This document shows positions 44,414 to 52,836 of a stretch of 64,000 bases of DNA, in pieces. The position numbers and the translations under genes are program-made. Origin of the DNA: Proteus alimentorum (GTDB lineage Bacteria > Pseudomonadota > Gammaproteobacteria > Enterobacterales > Enterobacteriaceae); NCBI RefSeq assembly GCF_002607735.1, contig NZ_NBVR01000026.1, positions 186,001 to 250,000 on the forward strand. The letters run 5' to 3'. Below the pieces are notes generated by a model. The model did no database searches, had not been told where the DNA came from, and saw nothing but the letters and a program-made list of their open reading frames with translations. Position 1 is the stretch's first letter. The number at the start of each line of letters is the position of its first letter.

Positions 44414-46522
44414 TCACTTCTCTTTAGGCATATCAGGTTGATAAATAGGGAAAATAGGTAACGCCGTTAATAAGCGTGAACCGTAGTTTTTTGTTAATAA
44501 ACGTCTGTCATAAATCACAATTTCACCGTGACAATGATGACTACGAATAAGACGCCCAACTTGCTGAATTAAATTAAACGATGCACTGGGTAAGCTTTGC
44601 ACTTCAAAAGGATAGCGCTTTAGTGATTTAAGCCACTCGCCTTCTGTCACAATCACAGGATCCGTCACGGGCGGAAAAGCAATTTTATGAATATGCACCT
44701 GCGTTAAATAATCACCTTTTAAATCGAGTCCTTCGGCAAAAGACTGCAAGCCTATCAATACACTATTATCACCCGCATCAATGCGTTTACAATGTGTTTC
44801 AACTAATCGATAGCGTGGCTGATCGCCTTGTACTAATAAGCATAAGCGCAAATCTTTCACTTCTTCTAAAAAGCCTTCCATTGCCCGTTGGCTACTAAAT
44901 AAAACTAACTGACCTCTGTGGTTGTTCTCTTCCATGCTGTATCGAAAATATCGCGCCATCTCTTTTAAATGTTCACGTTCATGGCTCATTGTGGGTTCAT
45001 TACGCATCTTAGGGATAACTAATCTACCCTGCTCTTTATGGTCAAAAGGTGAAGACAACGTAATAAAGCGATCATCAAAATGTTCACTTAGCCCCGTTAA
45101 TTCTTGAATACGAGAATAGCTATTTAACGAACGCAAGGTTGCAGAGGTAATAACCACATGCGGGATATTTTTCCATAATAGTTGCGTCAGTTGTTCGCTG
45201 ACACGGATACCCGCACAATGAAAATAGAGATGAGACTGTTTTTTATCGTAACGGCGAGTTAGCCATTTGGATACAGGTGCTTTTGAGGTTTGCTCTAACG
45301 TGGCTAAGCGCCAAAGTTTCGCCATATTCTCTAAATAACCGACCATTCTACTGGTCGTTAAAATGGCTCGATGTAAACGCACAACATCTTCTTTCGCTGT
45401 CCGTTCCGTTAAATCGTTTAAAATAGCTTCTCCCAGCATTTTTAAACCATCCGTTAGCTTAAATAATGTCTGGCAACTTAACAGAAGTTGTTCAGGCAAT
45501 TCACCTAACGGGAAGAGATATTCATCTTGTTCACTGCGCTCTGGTAATAGTGCGCGTGTGAATGTATCAACCTCTTGATAAGCTTCACGTAACTTAGCAA
45601 TATGCGCATCAAAACGAATAGGATCCGCCAACTTAGGCGGTCTTACAGGAATAAATTGCGCTAAATACTGACTAACATGACGAGTGATATTATCAAGCTG
45701 ATTATTAAGGGAAACTAAGGTTATTTCCCCTTCGACTTCAAGTGCATCGCGCGCAACATCAGGAATATGATGCCCTTCATCAAGTACCAAAAGCAGATTT
45801 TTAGCATCAGGTAACACGGATTCACTTTCCATTGCCGCCATCACTAAAGCGTGATTGGTAATGACCACATCGACTTCGTCAATTTCACGACGTGCAATAA
45901 AGAAAGGACAGCGATGATAGTATTGGCAATTACGCCCTAAGCAATTCATTTTATCCGTGCTGATTTTGCGCCATAAATTGTCTGTTAGTGCACGTTTATG
46001 GTGATCACGTAAACCATCCCAACCAAAGCTAGTGAAATCATTTTTGAGCTTTTGGCAAATTTCTCTTTCTGCGCTGGTTGCCACGTCCACTTTATCTTCA
46101 AGCAAAAACATTAAGTCAATTTGCTCGCCTTCTGTTGCACAAATCGCATCTAAATTGCGAGGGCATAAGTAACGTCCACGACCAAAAGCACCAGTAAATG
46201 TCAGATCAGGAATGATTTTTTTAAGTAATGGCAGATCTTTGCTATAAATTTGATCTTGCAGTGCCACATTGGCGGTACTGATTATCAGTGGTTTTTTCTC
46301 ATCACGGCTAATTGCAATACCCGGAATAAGATAAGAGAGTGTTTTACCCACGCCTGTTGGGGCTTCTATCACCAAATGACGTCCCATTTCATCAGAAAAA
46401 GTCTTAGCCACCTCAGCGATCATTTCACGCTGTGGCGCACGCGGAATAAACCCTTCGATATACTCTGGTAGGGCTTTATACCACTGACTTATTTGATTTT
46501 TAACGGATTGAGAAAGGGACAT
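44414..46522 (-). CDS. dinG: ATP-dependent helicase DinG
   Basis: A 702-residue XPD-like 5'-3' DNA helicase (E. coli DinG 716). Motifs: PRAPQREMIAEV, Walker A EAPTGVGKTLSYLIPG, the [4Fe-4S] Cys of RYLCPRNLDAIC and NCLGRNCQYYHRCPFF, Walker B LVLDEGHHIPDVA, ITSATLRSLNSYSR, and the C-terminal QQVGRLIRSHHCHGEIVIYD. It resolves R-loops and other structures. The basic tail of E. coli DinG is shortened. ATG 46522 chosen; GTG 46528 is possible. Confidence 0.95.
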   Translation of the reverse strand: MSLSQSVKNQISQWYKALPEYIEGFIPRAPQREMIAEVAKTFSDEMGRHLVIEAPTGVGKTLSYLIPGIAISRDEKKPLIISTANVALQDQIYSKDLPLLKKIIPDLTFTGAFGRGRYLCPRNLDAICATEGEQIDLMFLLEDKVDVATSAEREICQKLKNDFTSFGWDGLRDHHKRALTDNLWRKISTDKMNCLGRNCQYYHRCPFFIARREIDEVDVVITNHALVMAAMESESVLPDAKNLLLVLDEGHHIPDVARDALEVEGEITLVSLNNQLDNITRHVSQYLAQFIPVRPPKLADPIRFDAHIAKLREAYQEVDTFTRALLPERSEQDEYLFPLGELPEQLLLSCQTLFKLTDGLKMLGEAILNDLTERTAKEDVVRLHRAILTTSRMVGYLENMAKLWRLATLEQTSKAPVSKWLTRRYDKKQSHLYFHCAGIRVSEQLTQLLWKNIPHVVITSATLRSLNSYSRIQELTGLSEHFDDRFITLSSPFDHKEQGRLVIPKMRNEPTMSHEREHLKEMARYFRYSMEENNHRGQLVLFSSQRAMEGFLEEVKDLRLCLLVQGDQPRYRLVETHCKRIDAGDNSVLIGLQSFAEGLDLKGDYLTQVHIHKIAFPPVTDPVIVTEGEWLKSLKRYPFEVQSLPSASFNLIQQVGRLIRSHHCHGEIVIYDRRLLTKNYGSRLLTALPIFPIYQPDMPKEK

Positions 46523-46777
46523 AACCACTCTGTAACTGATTTTAAGAAAGGTGCCATTATCTCATAACACTGTATAAAAATCAGTAGTTACCTTCGTTTG
46601 CTCTCCTTTTTCATCAAAGAATGGATAACTTCTCGAAATTATTGCGCTTTGTTATGGATTATTCATTCAACTCTTCATAGTATGAGTATTGGTTATGTAA
46701 TATCTAAAATAGTCTTATAAAAAATATTTTTCTTTTGTTTTAGTCAGCACAACAACACCAGTTAAGAGATATCTATA

Positions 46778-47686
46778 ATGACTTCCGCAAAACGCCCTAT
46801 TTTTAACTTAGAACTTGATTTACTCCGAACCTTTGTCGCCGTTGTCGATGGTAATACTTTTGCTGCGGCAGCAGAATCCGTTTGTCGAACACAATCTGCC
46901 GTTAGCCAACAGATGCAACGACTTGAGTCTCTACTTGGAAAAGAGCTTTTTGCTCGTCAAGGCCGCAATAAAACACTGACAGAAGCGGGTACACAACTGC
47001 TTAATTACGCTCGCCGTATTTTGCGTTTGAATGATGAAGCGTGTCTTTCATTAATGCATGAAGAGATTGATGGGATCTTAAAAATTGGCTCTCCAGATGA
47101 TACGGCAAACACAATTTTACCTGATCTTCTCGCGCGTTTTTCTGGCGCCTATCCTCGCTTGATCATGGAGATTATTGTTAAACGTAGTCCGTTTTTAATG
47201 TCGATGTTAGAAAATAACGAGCTTGATTTAGCCATTTCCACCGAAGAACATGTGGGGTATCCCAAAATTATCCTACGTGTTTCCCCTTCCTTATGGTATT
47301 GCGGAAAGCATTTCCGATTTGATCTTGATGAACCGTTACCTCTCGTGGTACTAGATGAGCCAAGCACTTATCGCGATATGATGATAAACCACCTTGATCA
47401 ACAAGGTATTCGTTGGCGGATCGCTTATGTTGCTACCACACTTTCAGGAGCCAGAGCCGCAGTACGTGCAGGTTTAGGTATTATGGCGCGTTCAATTGAA
47501 CTTTCAGGTGATGATTTGCGTATTCTAGGCGAAAAAGAAGGCTTACCTGCTTTACCCGCCATTCGTTATAATCTGTATCTCAATGCCAATAGCCCAGGAA
47601 AAGCTGCCCAAATACTGTTTGATTCATTAAAAAATGAACAAAATGAAGTGATTAACCATGCTGATATAACGCTGCAACAAGAATAA
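46778..47686 (+). CDS. LrhA/HexA-like LysR-type regulator
   Basis: A 302-residue LysR regulator. The N-terminal helix-turn-helix ELDLLRTFVAVVDGNTFAAA, then RTQSAVSQQMQRLE and FARQGRNKTLTEAGTQLL, is close to E. coli LrhA, and the effector domain keeps AYVATTLSGARAAVRAGLGI. It is not beside nuo, where lrhA lies in E. coli, so it may be a paralogue with another duty. It is followed at 211 bases by the FabZ-like gene on the same strand and may regulate neighbouring catabolic genes; that is inference. Confidence 0.85.
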   Translation: MTSAKRPIFNLELDLLRTFVAVVDGNTFAAAAESVCRTQSAVSQQMQRLESLLGKELFARQGRNKTLTEAGTQLLNYARRILRLNDEACLSLMHEEIDGILKIGSPDDTANTILPDLLARFSGAYPRLIMEIIVKRSPFLMSMLENNELDLAISTEEHVGYPKIILRVSPSLWYCGKHFRFDLDEPLPLVVLDEPSTYRDMMINHLDQQGIRWRIAYVATTLSGARAAVRAGLGIMARSIELSGDDLRILGEKEGLPALPAIRYNLYLNANSPGKAAQILFDSLKNEQNEVINHADITLQQE

Positions 47687-47734
47687 CCCAAATAGATAAA
47701 ATCATTGCAATCACTCATCAGAAAATGAGAAGAA

Positions 47735-47770
47735 ACAAAGGCTGGATTTTTCCTATTCTGGCCTTTGTTA
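47735..47770 (+). terminator. Possible terminator after LysR gene
   Basis: Eight-base perfect stem ACAAAGGC / GCCTTTGT (47735-47742, 47761-47768) with an 18-base loop; weak tail. Confidence 0.4.
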
Positions 47771-47897
47771 TCTATTTAACGTAAATTTTGCATCCCAAAC
47801 ACAGACCAACACTGTACGATATTGAATAAGAATGAAATAATAATCACCGTCGTTGTAAAACCAAGTCTGTCCTATCACCATAACGAGGAGAAAATGT

Positions 47898-48323
47898 ATG
47901 CCCATTTCCGTCAGTGAAATAATGGAAATATTGCCTCATCGTTATCCATTTTTATTAATTGATCGCGTTATTTCTAAGCCAACTGAACTTGCCAATGGCA
48001 AATTAACAGCCATTAAAAATATCACAACCAATGACATCGTTGTTTTTGGCGAATTTTACCCTCCCTTACTGCTCCTTGAAAGCATGGCTCAAGCCGCTGG
48101 AGTTCTTGCACATTACTATCTTTCTCCCATGGAAGAAGACCAGCAATGTTATTTTGCCAGTATAAAAAATGCACGGTTTTATGATGTGATAAAAGCAGGC
48201 GATCAGTTACTTATTGAGATCCAATTTCGCCGGCAACGACGCACTATTGTTAGCTTTTCAGGTTCAGTGAAAATTGGAGAAAAGACAGTTTGTACATCTG
48301 AATTTATGTGTGCAAGGCAATAG
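47898..48323 (+). CDS. FabZ-like hotdog protein lacking the catalytic His
   Basis: A 141-residue hotdog-fold protein related to 3-hydroxyacyl-ACP dehydratase FabZ. It keeps LPHRYPFLLIDRV at residues 12-24, LLLLESMAQAAGVLA, YFASIKNARFYDVIKAGDQL and the C-terminal EFMCAR. The active-site segment, normally GHFPxxPxxPGVLxxE, is GEFYPPLLLLE here: the catalytic His is Glu52 and five residues are missing, while the partner Glu61 remains. So it is probably not a normal dehydratase. AGGAG precedes the ATG. A second FabZ for fatty-acid synthesis would be expected elsewhere (lpx locus). Confidence 0.82.
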   Translation: MPISVSEIMEILPHRYPFLLIDRVISKPTELANGKLTAIKNITTNDIVVFGEFYPPLLLLESMAQAAGVLAHYYLSPMEEDQQCYFASIKNARFYDVIKAGDQLLIEIQFRRQRRTIVSFSGSVKIGEKTVCTSEFMCARQ

Positions 48324-48327
48324 ATTA

Positions 48328-48354
48328 AAGGATTGGTAGATAACACCAATCCTT
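48328..48354. terminator. Hairpin between FabZ-like and MmgE/PrpD genes
   Basis: Ten-base perfect stem AAGGATTGGT / ACCAATCCTT (48328-48337, 48345-48354), loop of seven. It lies five bases after the FabZ-like stop and before the end of the convergent gene; no strong T-run. Confidence 0.5.
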
Positions 48355-48385
48355 CACACAATCATCTTGTTTGTATTATTTCGGC

Positions 48386-49774
48386 TTAACCATCTATTTC
48401 GTTAATACGTAATAACTGTGTTATTTCTGAAATAGTGACATTGTCAAAATGCAGTATTTTTTCAACTAATTGTGCCGATTGTTCAGCATCTATCACCAAA
48501 GATGCATTATCGTAAAACTTACTGATCACATCGTTATCTGTCATTGGATTTTTCGGATTACCATATTGAATATCTAATCTCTCCGTGATCTTCTCGCCAT
48601 TTTTTAATGACACAAAAATTAATCCGGGAAAATAAGTAGGAAATGGTATTTCTCCTTTTTCGGGATAACGATAACTTACACGCTTCGCTAACGATTGAAT
48701 ATCTTCCCGTTGTAGGTTTTCTGGTAATAATGAAGATAGCGTTAAAGCATTATCTAAAAAGCCCGCAGCAAATAACCATGGCAGACTAAATTTAGCGCCA
48801 TAAGCGGTTTGAGGCGCCCATTTTGTTTCAGGTGGCTCACAAATCAAGGCAGCAGCTACCGGATCGACAACGCACTCGACACTCTCGATATCATCAGCCG
48901 TGATCTCTTTTTTCAGTAAATGACGCCCGCAATCAACAGTTGCATGAGCAAAATGGCACACCGGATAAGGCTTAATAGAAACATTTAAAAATTCCCATAC
49001 TTCACCTAATCCCAATGCCACTTGTTCTGGTTGCGCTTGCTCTCGAATACCATGTGTTTGATAAAGGCTATAACGGCCTTCAAATATTGTTTCAGGGCCT
49101 GTCATGCCTCCTTTTGCTAATGATGCTGCGATAATGCCTGATTGCGCAGCCCATCCGGCATGAAAGCATTTAGAAGATGAACTATTAGTAAGATATTCCG
49201 CCACTCCTCCTGCTTGGCTTCCTGTTAACCCTAATGCATTCACAGTTTGTTCAGACGTCAATTTTAATAATGACGCGGCACAAGCCGTTGCGCCAAAAAT
49301 ACCCGCAATTGCGGTGGCATGAAAACCACGCTGATGAAATCCACTATGGCTTGCTAAACCTACTCTTGCTGCGACTTCCCAGCCAATCACCCACGCCGTT
49401 AAAATATCTTGTGATGATGCACCGATAGATTCACCCAATGCAAAAGCAATCGGTGTTAATACCGCACTACCATGTGCAATAGAATCAGTGTGGGTATCAT
49501 CAAAATCTAATGCATGTGATGCAATACCATTTGTAAGTGCTGCCACAGTGGCGCTTGCTGTTAGTGAACTTCCCCAAATGGGCACATTACCTTGACTATC
49601 AGGCAAAAAAGTCACACCTTGGCGACTTTGGATAGCACTTGGTTGCACACTTCCAGCAAGGGCGACACCTAATGTATCTAATAAATGAATTTTGGCTCGG
49701 CTAACAACTTGAGCAGGTAAATCAGAAAATGTGGTCGTGGTAATAAATTGGGCTAACTGCTGACTCAATGTCAT
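48386..49774 (-). CDS. MmgE/PrpD-family protein
   Basis: A 462-residue member of the MmgE/PrpD family, which includes 2-methylcitrate dehydratase, cis-aconitate decarboxylase and iminodisuccinate epimerase. Features: KIHLLDTLGVALAG, the ALDFDDTHTDSIAHGSAVLTP active-site block with conserved Asp and His, GVAEYLTNSSSSKCFHAGWA, VSIKPYPVCHFAHATVDCG and KFSLPWLFA. ATG 49774 has GAGG five bases upstream. Its place next to a fumarase-superfamily lyase suggests epimerisation or isomerisation of the lyase substrate rather than propionate metabolism; no prp genes are near. Confidence 0.83.
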   Translation of the reverse strand: MTLSQQLAQFITTTTFSDLPAQVVSRAKIHLLDTLGVALAGSVQPSAIQSRQGVTFLPDSQGNVPIWGSSLTASATVAALTNGIASHALDFDDTHTDSIAHGSAVLTPIAFALGESIGASSQDILTAWVIGWEVAARVGLASHSGFHQRGFHATAIAGIFGATACAASLLKLTSEQTVNALGLTGSQAGGVAEYLTNSSSSKCFHAGWAAQSGIIAASLAKGGMTGPETIFEGRYSLYQTHGIREQAQPEQVALGLGEVWEFLNVSIKPYPVCHFAHATVDCGRHLLKKEITADDIESVECVVDPVAAALICEPPETKWAPQTAYGAKFSLPWLFAAGFLDNALTLSSLLPENLQREDIQSLAKRVSYRYPEKGEIPFPTYFPGLIFVSLKNGEKITERLDIQYGNPKNPMTDNDVISKFYDNASLVIDAEQSAQLVEKILHFDNVTISEITQLLRINEIDG

Positions 49775-49796
49775 AAACACCTCGAAATAGATAAGA

Positions 49797-49822
49797 AAAA
49801 GCCAGCAATATCACCGGCTTTT
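49797..49822 (-). terminator. Terminator between lyase and MmgE/PrpD genes
   Basis: Seven-base stem AAAAGCC / GGCTTTT (49797-49803, 49816-49822), A-run giving a U-tract on the minus strand. It may be partial, letting the downstream gene be read. Confidence 0.5.
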
Positions 49823-49855
49823 AGATAATAAGAAGGTTGGATGTAATTAAGTCAC

Positions 49856-51223
49856 TTAGTCATTTAACCAGCCAGAGGCTTTGGTTTGTGCGACAACACG
49901 ATCAACTTGAGCTGGCGCATTACCAACATATGTCGTTGGATCTAAAAGTGCATCAAGCTCTTCTTGCGTAATATGATCACGAATACGAGTATCGCGATTA
50001 ATCGCTTCAACGAAGGTGATGCCTTCTTCTTGCCCAGACATTGATGCTTCATACACAATTTCATGTGCAGTTTGTTTACCTGCTTTATCAGATAATGCAA
50101 ACATCACACGCTCTGCCAGCATAAAACCGCCCAAAATATCCATATTTTTGCGCATTTTCTCAACATGCACATTCAGCCCACCTATTACTGTTTTCATATT
50201 GTCGAAGATAACAGACAGCATCAGGCACATTTCAGGCATGATCTTCCATTCCATTTTCCAGATTGCACCATCACGCTCATGTTGATGTTTCATCATATCG
50301 GTTAAAACAGAAAGGTTTGCTTTTAAGGTATTGCTAACACAAGCGGCATTTTCAACAATAGCCGGATTGCGTTTATGAGGCATCGTTGAAGAACCGACTT
50401 GCCCTTTGCTGAAAGGCTCTGATAATTCATCAATTTCGTTATGTGCTAAAATCAAAATTTCATTGGCTATTTTACCTAATGTACCGCTGATTAAGCCAAT
50501 CAACATACCATATTCGCTGAATCTATCACGCGCAGGTTGCCATGAAATTTCAGGTACACCTAAGCCTAAGCGTTTTAATACGCGAGCTTCTAATTCATCA
50601 GCCTTATCGCTTAAAGAGGCTTTTGTACCCACTGCTCCGACAACACTGCCAACAAATAAGCGAGGTTCGATCTCTTTAAGGCGTTGATAATGACGCGCTA
50701 ACTCAGATAACCAAATCGCAGTTTTATGACCAAACGTAATTGGCAGAGCTTGTAATGCTAATGTACGCCCAACCATTGGAGTGTTGCGATGTTGTTCACT
50801 TAATGAAAGCAATGCTCGACCTAATACTTTGATATCACGCAAGAAAGTATGATGAGCATCTTTTAGTTGCAGCACAAGGCCAGTATCAATAACATCTTGT
50901 GTTGTTGGGCCAAAGTGAACATATTCCCCATAATGTTCTGGGCAAGCATGTTCTAAACCACGAATTGTTGGCACTAATGGATGGCGAGTAAGGCGCACTT
51001 GTTCTAATACATAATCCATATCAAGTTTTTCAAGTTTCGCGGTGTCTGCAATCACTTTTGCAGCATCTTTTGGGATTAACCCTAATTCAGCTTGCTCAAT
51101 CGCTAATGCAGCTTCGTAATCAAGCCAATTTTGCATTCTGGTTTTATCAGAAAAAATAGTTCTCATTTCTTCTGTTGACCATAAATTCTTTAATAAAACC
51201 GAATCAAAAACGCTGGTTCCCAT
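49856..51223 (-). CDS. Fumarase/aspartase-superfamily lyase, PurB/CMLE-like
   Basis: A 455-residue lyase of the superfamily that releases fumarate or a related product by beta-elimination of C-N, C-O or C-S bonds. Signature GSSTMPHKRNPAIVENA near residue 275 gives the flexible loop with the catalytic Ser; VHFGPTTQDVIDTG near 105 and the block TLALQALPITFGHK are also typical. It resembles adenylosuccinate lyase and 3-carboxymuconate cycloisomerase but is not in a purine or aromatic context. With the adjacent MmgE/PrpD, C-S lyase and DcuC carrier, a succino-adduct substrate is inferred. AGGGGAA precedes the ATG. Confidence 0.83.
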   Translation of the reverse strand: MGTSVFDSVLLKNLWSTEEMRTIFSDKTRMQNWLDYEAALAIEQAELGLIPKDAAKVIADTAKLEKLDMDYVLEQVRLTRHPLVPTIRGLEHACPEHYGEYVHFGPTTQDVIDTGLVLQLKDAHHTFLRDIKVLGRALLSLSEQHRNTPMVGRTLALQALPITFGHKTAIWLSELARHYQRLKEIEPRLFVGSVVGAVGTKASLSDKADELEARVLKRLGLGVPEISWQPARDRFSEYGMLIGLISGTLGKIANEILILAHNEIDELSEPFSKGQVGSSTMPHKRNPAIVENAACVSNTLKANLSVLTDMMKHQHERDGAIWKMEWKIMPEMCLMLSVIFDNMKTVIGGLNVHVEKMRKNMDILGGFMLAERVMFALSDKAGKQTAHEIVYEASMSGQEEGITFVEAINRDTRIRDHITQEELDALLDPTTYVGNAPAQVDRVVAQTKASGWLND

Positions 51224-51626
51224 AATTATTTCCCCTGTTAAAAGAATAATAAAAAAATCGTTTTTTTAATAAAACGACTTGTTAGATTGTTATTTTATTT
51301 ATGCAACATAATCTCAATAAAAACACTTTGATAATTTTAATCTAATTTAAAATATTTCTAATCAATTAAAAAATAACACTAATTCAAATGGTTATAAATA
51401 AATCTTTATTTATTACTTATAACTTTTGAATCTTAAATGTTATTTAAGATTTAATTAGAATAATTAATGCTAAAAAGTTAGAGGAAGATCATCATTTTTA
51501 TAAAATAGCTATTTTAAAAATAAATAAGTTTGTTATAAATAATAGAAACAAAATAAGCACAAACAGTAATTAATTCTTTTATTTAATTACCGGGGAACTC
51601 TATTTCTATATTTGGAGATATTAATA
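51224..51626. other. Divergent control region, lyase / C-S lyase
   Basis: About 400 AT-rich bases between divergent genes, likely holding both promoters. ATTACCGGGGAACTC at 51586-51600 recurs with one change at 52819-52833, just before the DcuC-like gene. No FNR box was recognised. Confidence 0.55.
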
Positions 51627-52802
51627 ATGAAACAAAATAAACAAACAAAACTGATACACAGTGGACGCCAAGCAATCAAAACTTCAGGCCCAATTAATCC
51701 ACCAGTAATGAGAGCCAGCACTATCGTTTTTAATTCGATTAAAAGCTGGCGTGAAGTGCGTGATCGTCGTGCAACAGAGCGTGTTTTAAGCTATGGCGCG
51801 CGGGGTACCGAAACCGCGTTCGCCCTTGAAGCTTTAGTGACTGAATTAGAAGGTGGCTATCGCGCTCAGTTATTCCCTACCGGATTGGCGGCTATCGCTG
51901 TCACTATTATGGGATATGCGCGCAGTGGTGGACATGTTTTATTTGCTGATTCTGTTTATGAACCTGTGCGTAAAATTGCATCGGCATTTCTTGAACCTAA
52001 TAACATTGCTTATAGTTTCTTTAAAACCGATGGTTCTGATTTTGAACAAAAAATTAAAGACAATACACAACTTATTTTTGTCGAATCACCGGGCTCATTA
52101 CTTTATGAAATGCTCGACTTACCTGAGATTTGCCGTATTGCTCATGAGAGAGATATTCCTGTCGGTGTTGATAATACTTGGGGCTCTGCATGGCTTTATA
52201 ACCCATTGGAATTAGGCGCTGATGTCTCTGTTATCGCAGCGACTAAATATTTATGCGGTCACTCTGATGTGATGATGGGCATTATGATTGCAAATGAAAA
52301 AGCATGGAAAAAAATGGGTGCTTTACCTGAAGCATTAGGTCAAGCCAGTAGTCCTGATGATGCAGCATTAGTACTTCGTGGTATGAGAACATTGGGGCAA
52401 CGTATTGCAGCTCATGGAAAATCTGCTCTTGCTATTGCGCAATGGCTAGAAACACGCCCTGAAGTTGAAAAAGTGTGGTTCCCTGAATTACCTAATCACC
52501 CTCGTCATGATTTATGGAAACGTGATTGCAAAGGCAGTAACGGTCTATTAACTATTGAATTTAAAAAAGAATATACCGCCAAACAATCAGAACAATTTAT
52601 TGATGCGCTGGAGCTTTTTGGTATCGGTGCTTCTTGGGGTGGATTTGAAAGCCTAGCTTTACCTGCCAATGTTGTCGGTGCAAGAACAGCTTCTGATTGG
52701 CGTGAAGGCCATGGCCCTTTTGTTCGTTTACATATTGGCCTTGAAGCAACAGATGATCTTATTGCAGATATTACACACGCTTTTTCAGCATTAAACCAAT
52801 AA
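51627..52802 (+). CDS. PLP-dependent C-S lyase, cystathionine beta-lyase type
   Basis: A 391-residue Cys/Met-metabolism PLP enzyme like MetC. Motifs: KLIHSGRQ, GPINPPVMRASTIVF, SYGARGTETAFALEALVTEL, the PLP-binding GVDNTWGSAWL and the Schiff-base Lys in VIAATKYLCGHSDVMMG near residue 210, and GIGASWGGFESLALP. ATG 51627 follows GGAG at nine bases. Reaction expected: beta-elimination from a cysteine S-conjugate to pyruvate, ammonia and a thiol, or desulfuration of cysteine. It is followed by the DcuC-like carrier at 34 bases, so the pair forms an operon and is probably catabolic, not for methionine synthesis. Confidence 0.86.
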   Translation: MKQNKQTKLIHSGRQAIKTSGPINPPVMRASTIVFNSIKSWREVRDRRATERVLSYGARGTETAFALEALVTELEGGYRAQLFPTGLAAIAVTIMGYARSGGHVLFADSVYEPVRKIASAFLEPNNIAYSFFKTDGSDFEQKIKDNTQLIFVESPGSLLYEMLDLPEICRIAHERDIPVGVDNTWGSAWLYNPLELGADVSVIAATKYLCGHSDVMMGIMIANEKAWKKMGALPEALGQASSPDDAALVLRGMRTLGQRIAAHGKSALAIAQWLETRPEVEKVWFPELPNHPRHDLWKRDCKGSNGLLTIEFKKEYTAKQSEQFIDALELFGIGASWGGFESLALPANVVGARTASDWREGHGPFVRLHIGLEATDDLIADITHAFSALNQ

Positions 52803-52836
52803 CAAAAAATATTGCACCATTACCGGGGAATTCACT

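Noticed and set aside
48386-49774. 2-methylcitrate dehydratase prpD for propionate use
   Set aside because: No prpB, prpC or prpE nearby, and the neighbours point to another substrate; kept as family-level call.
49856-51223. purB of purine synthesis
   Set aside because: The protein has the superfamily signature, but the context is catabolic and the sequence resembles cycloisomerase-type members as much as PurB.
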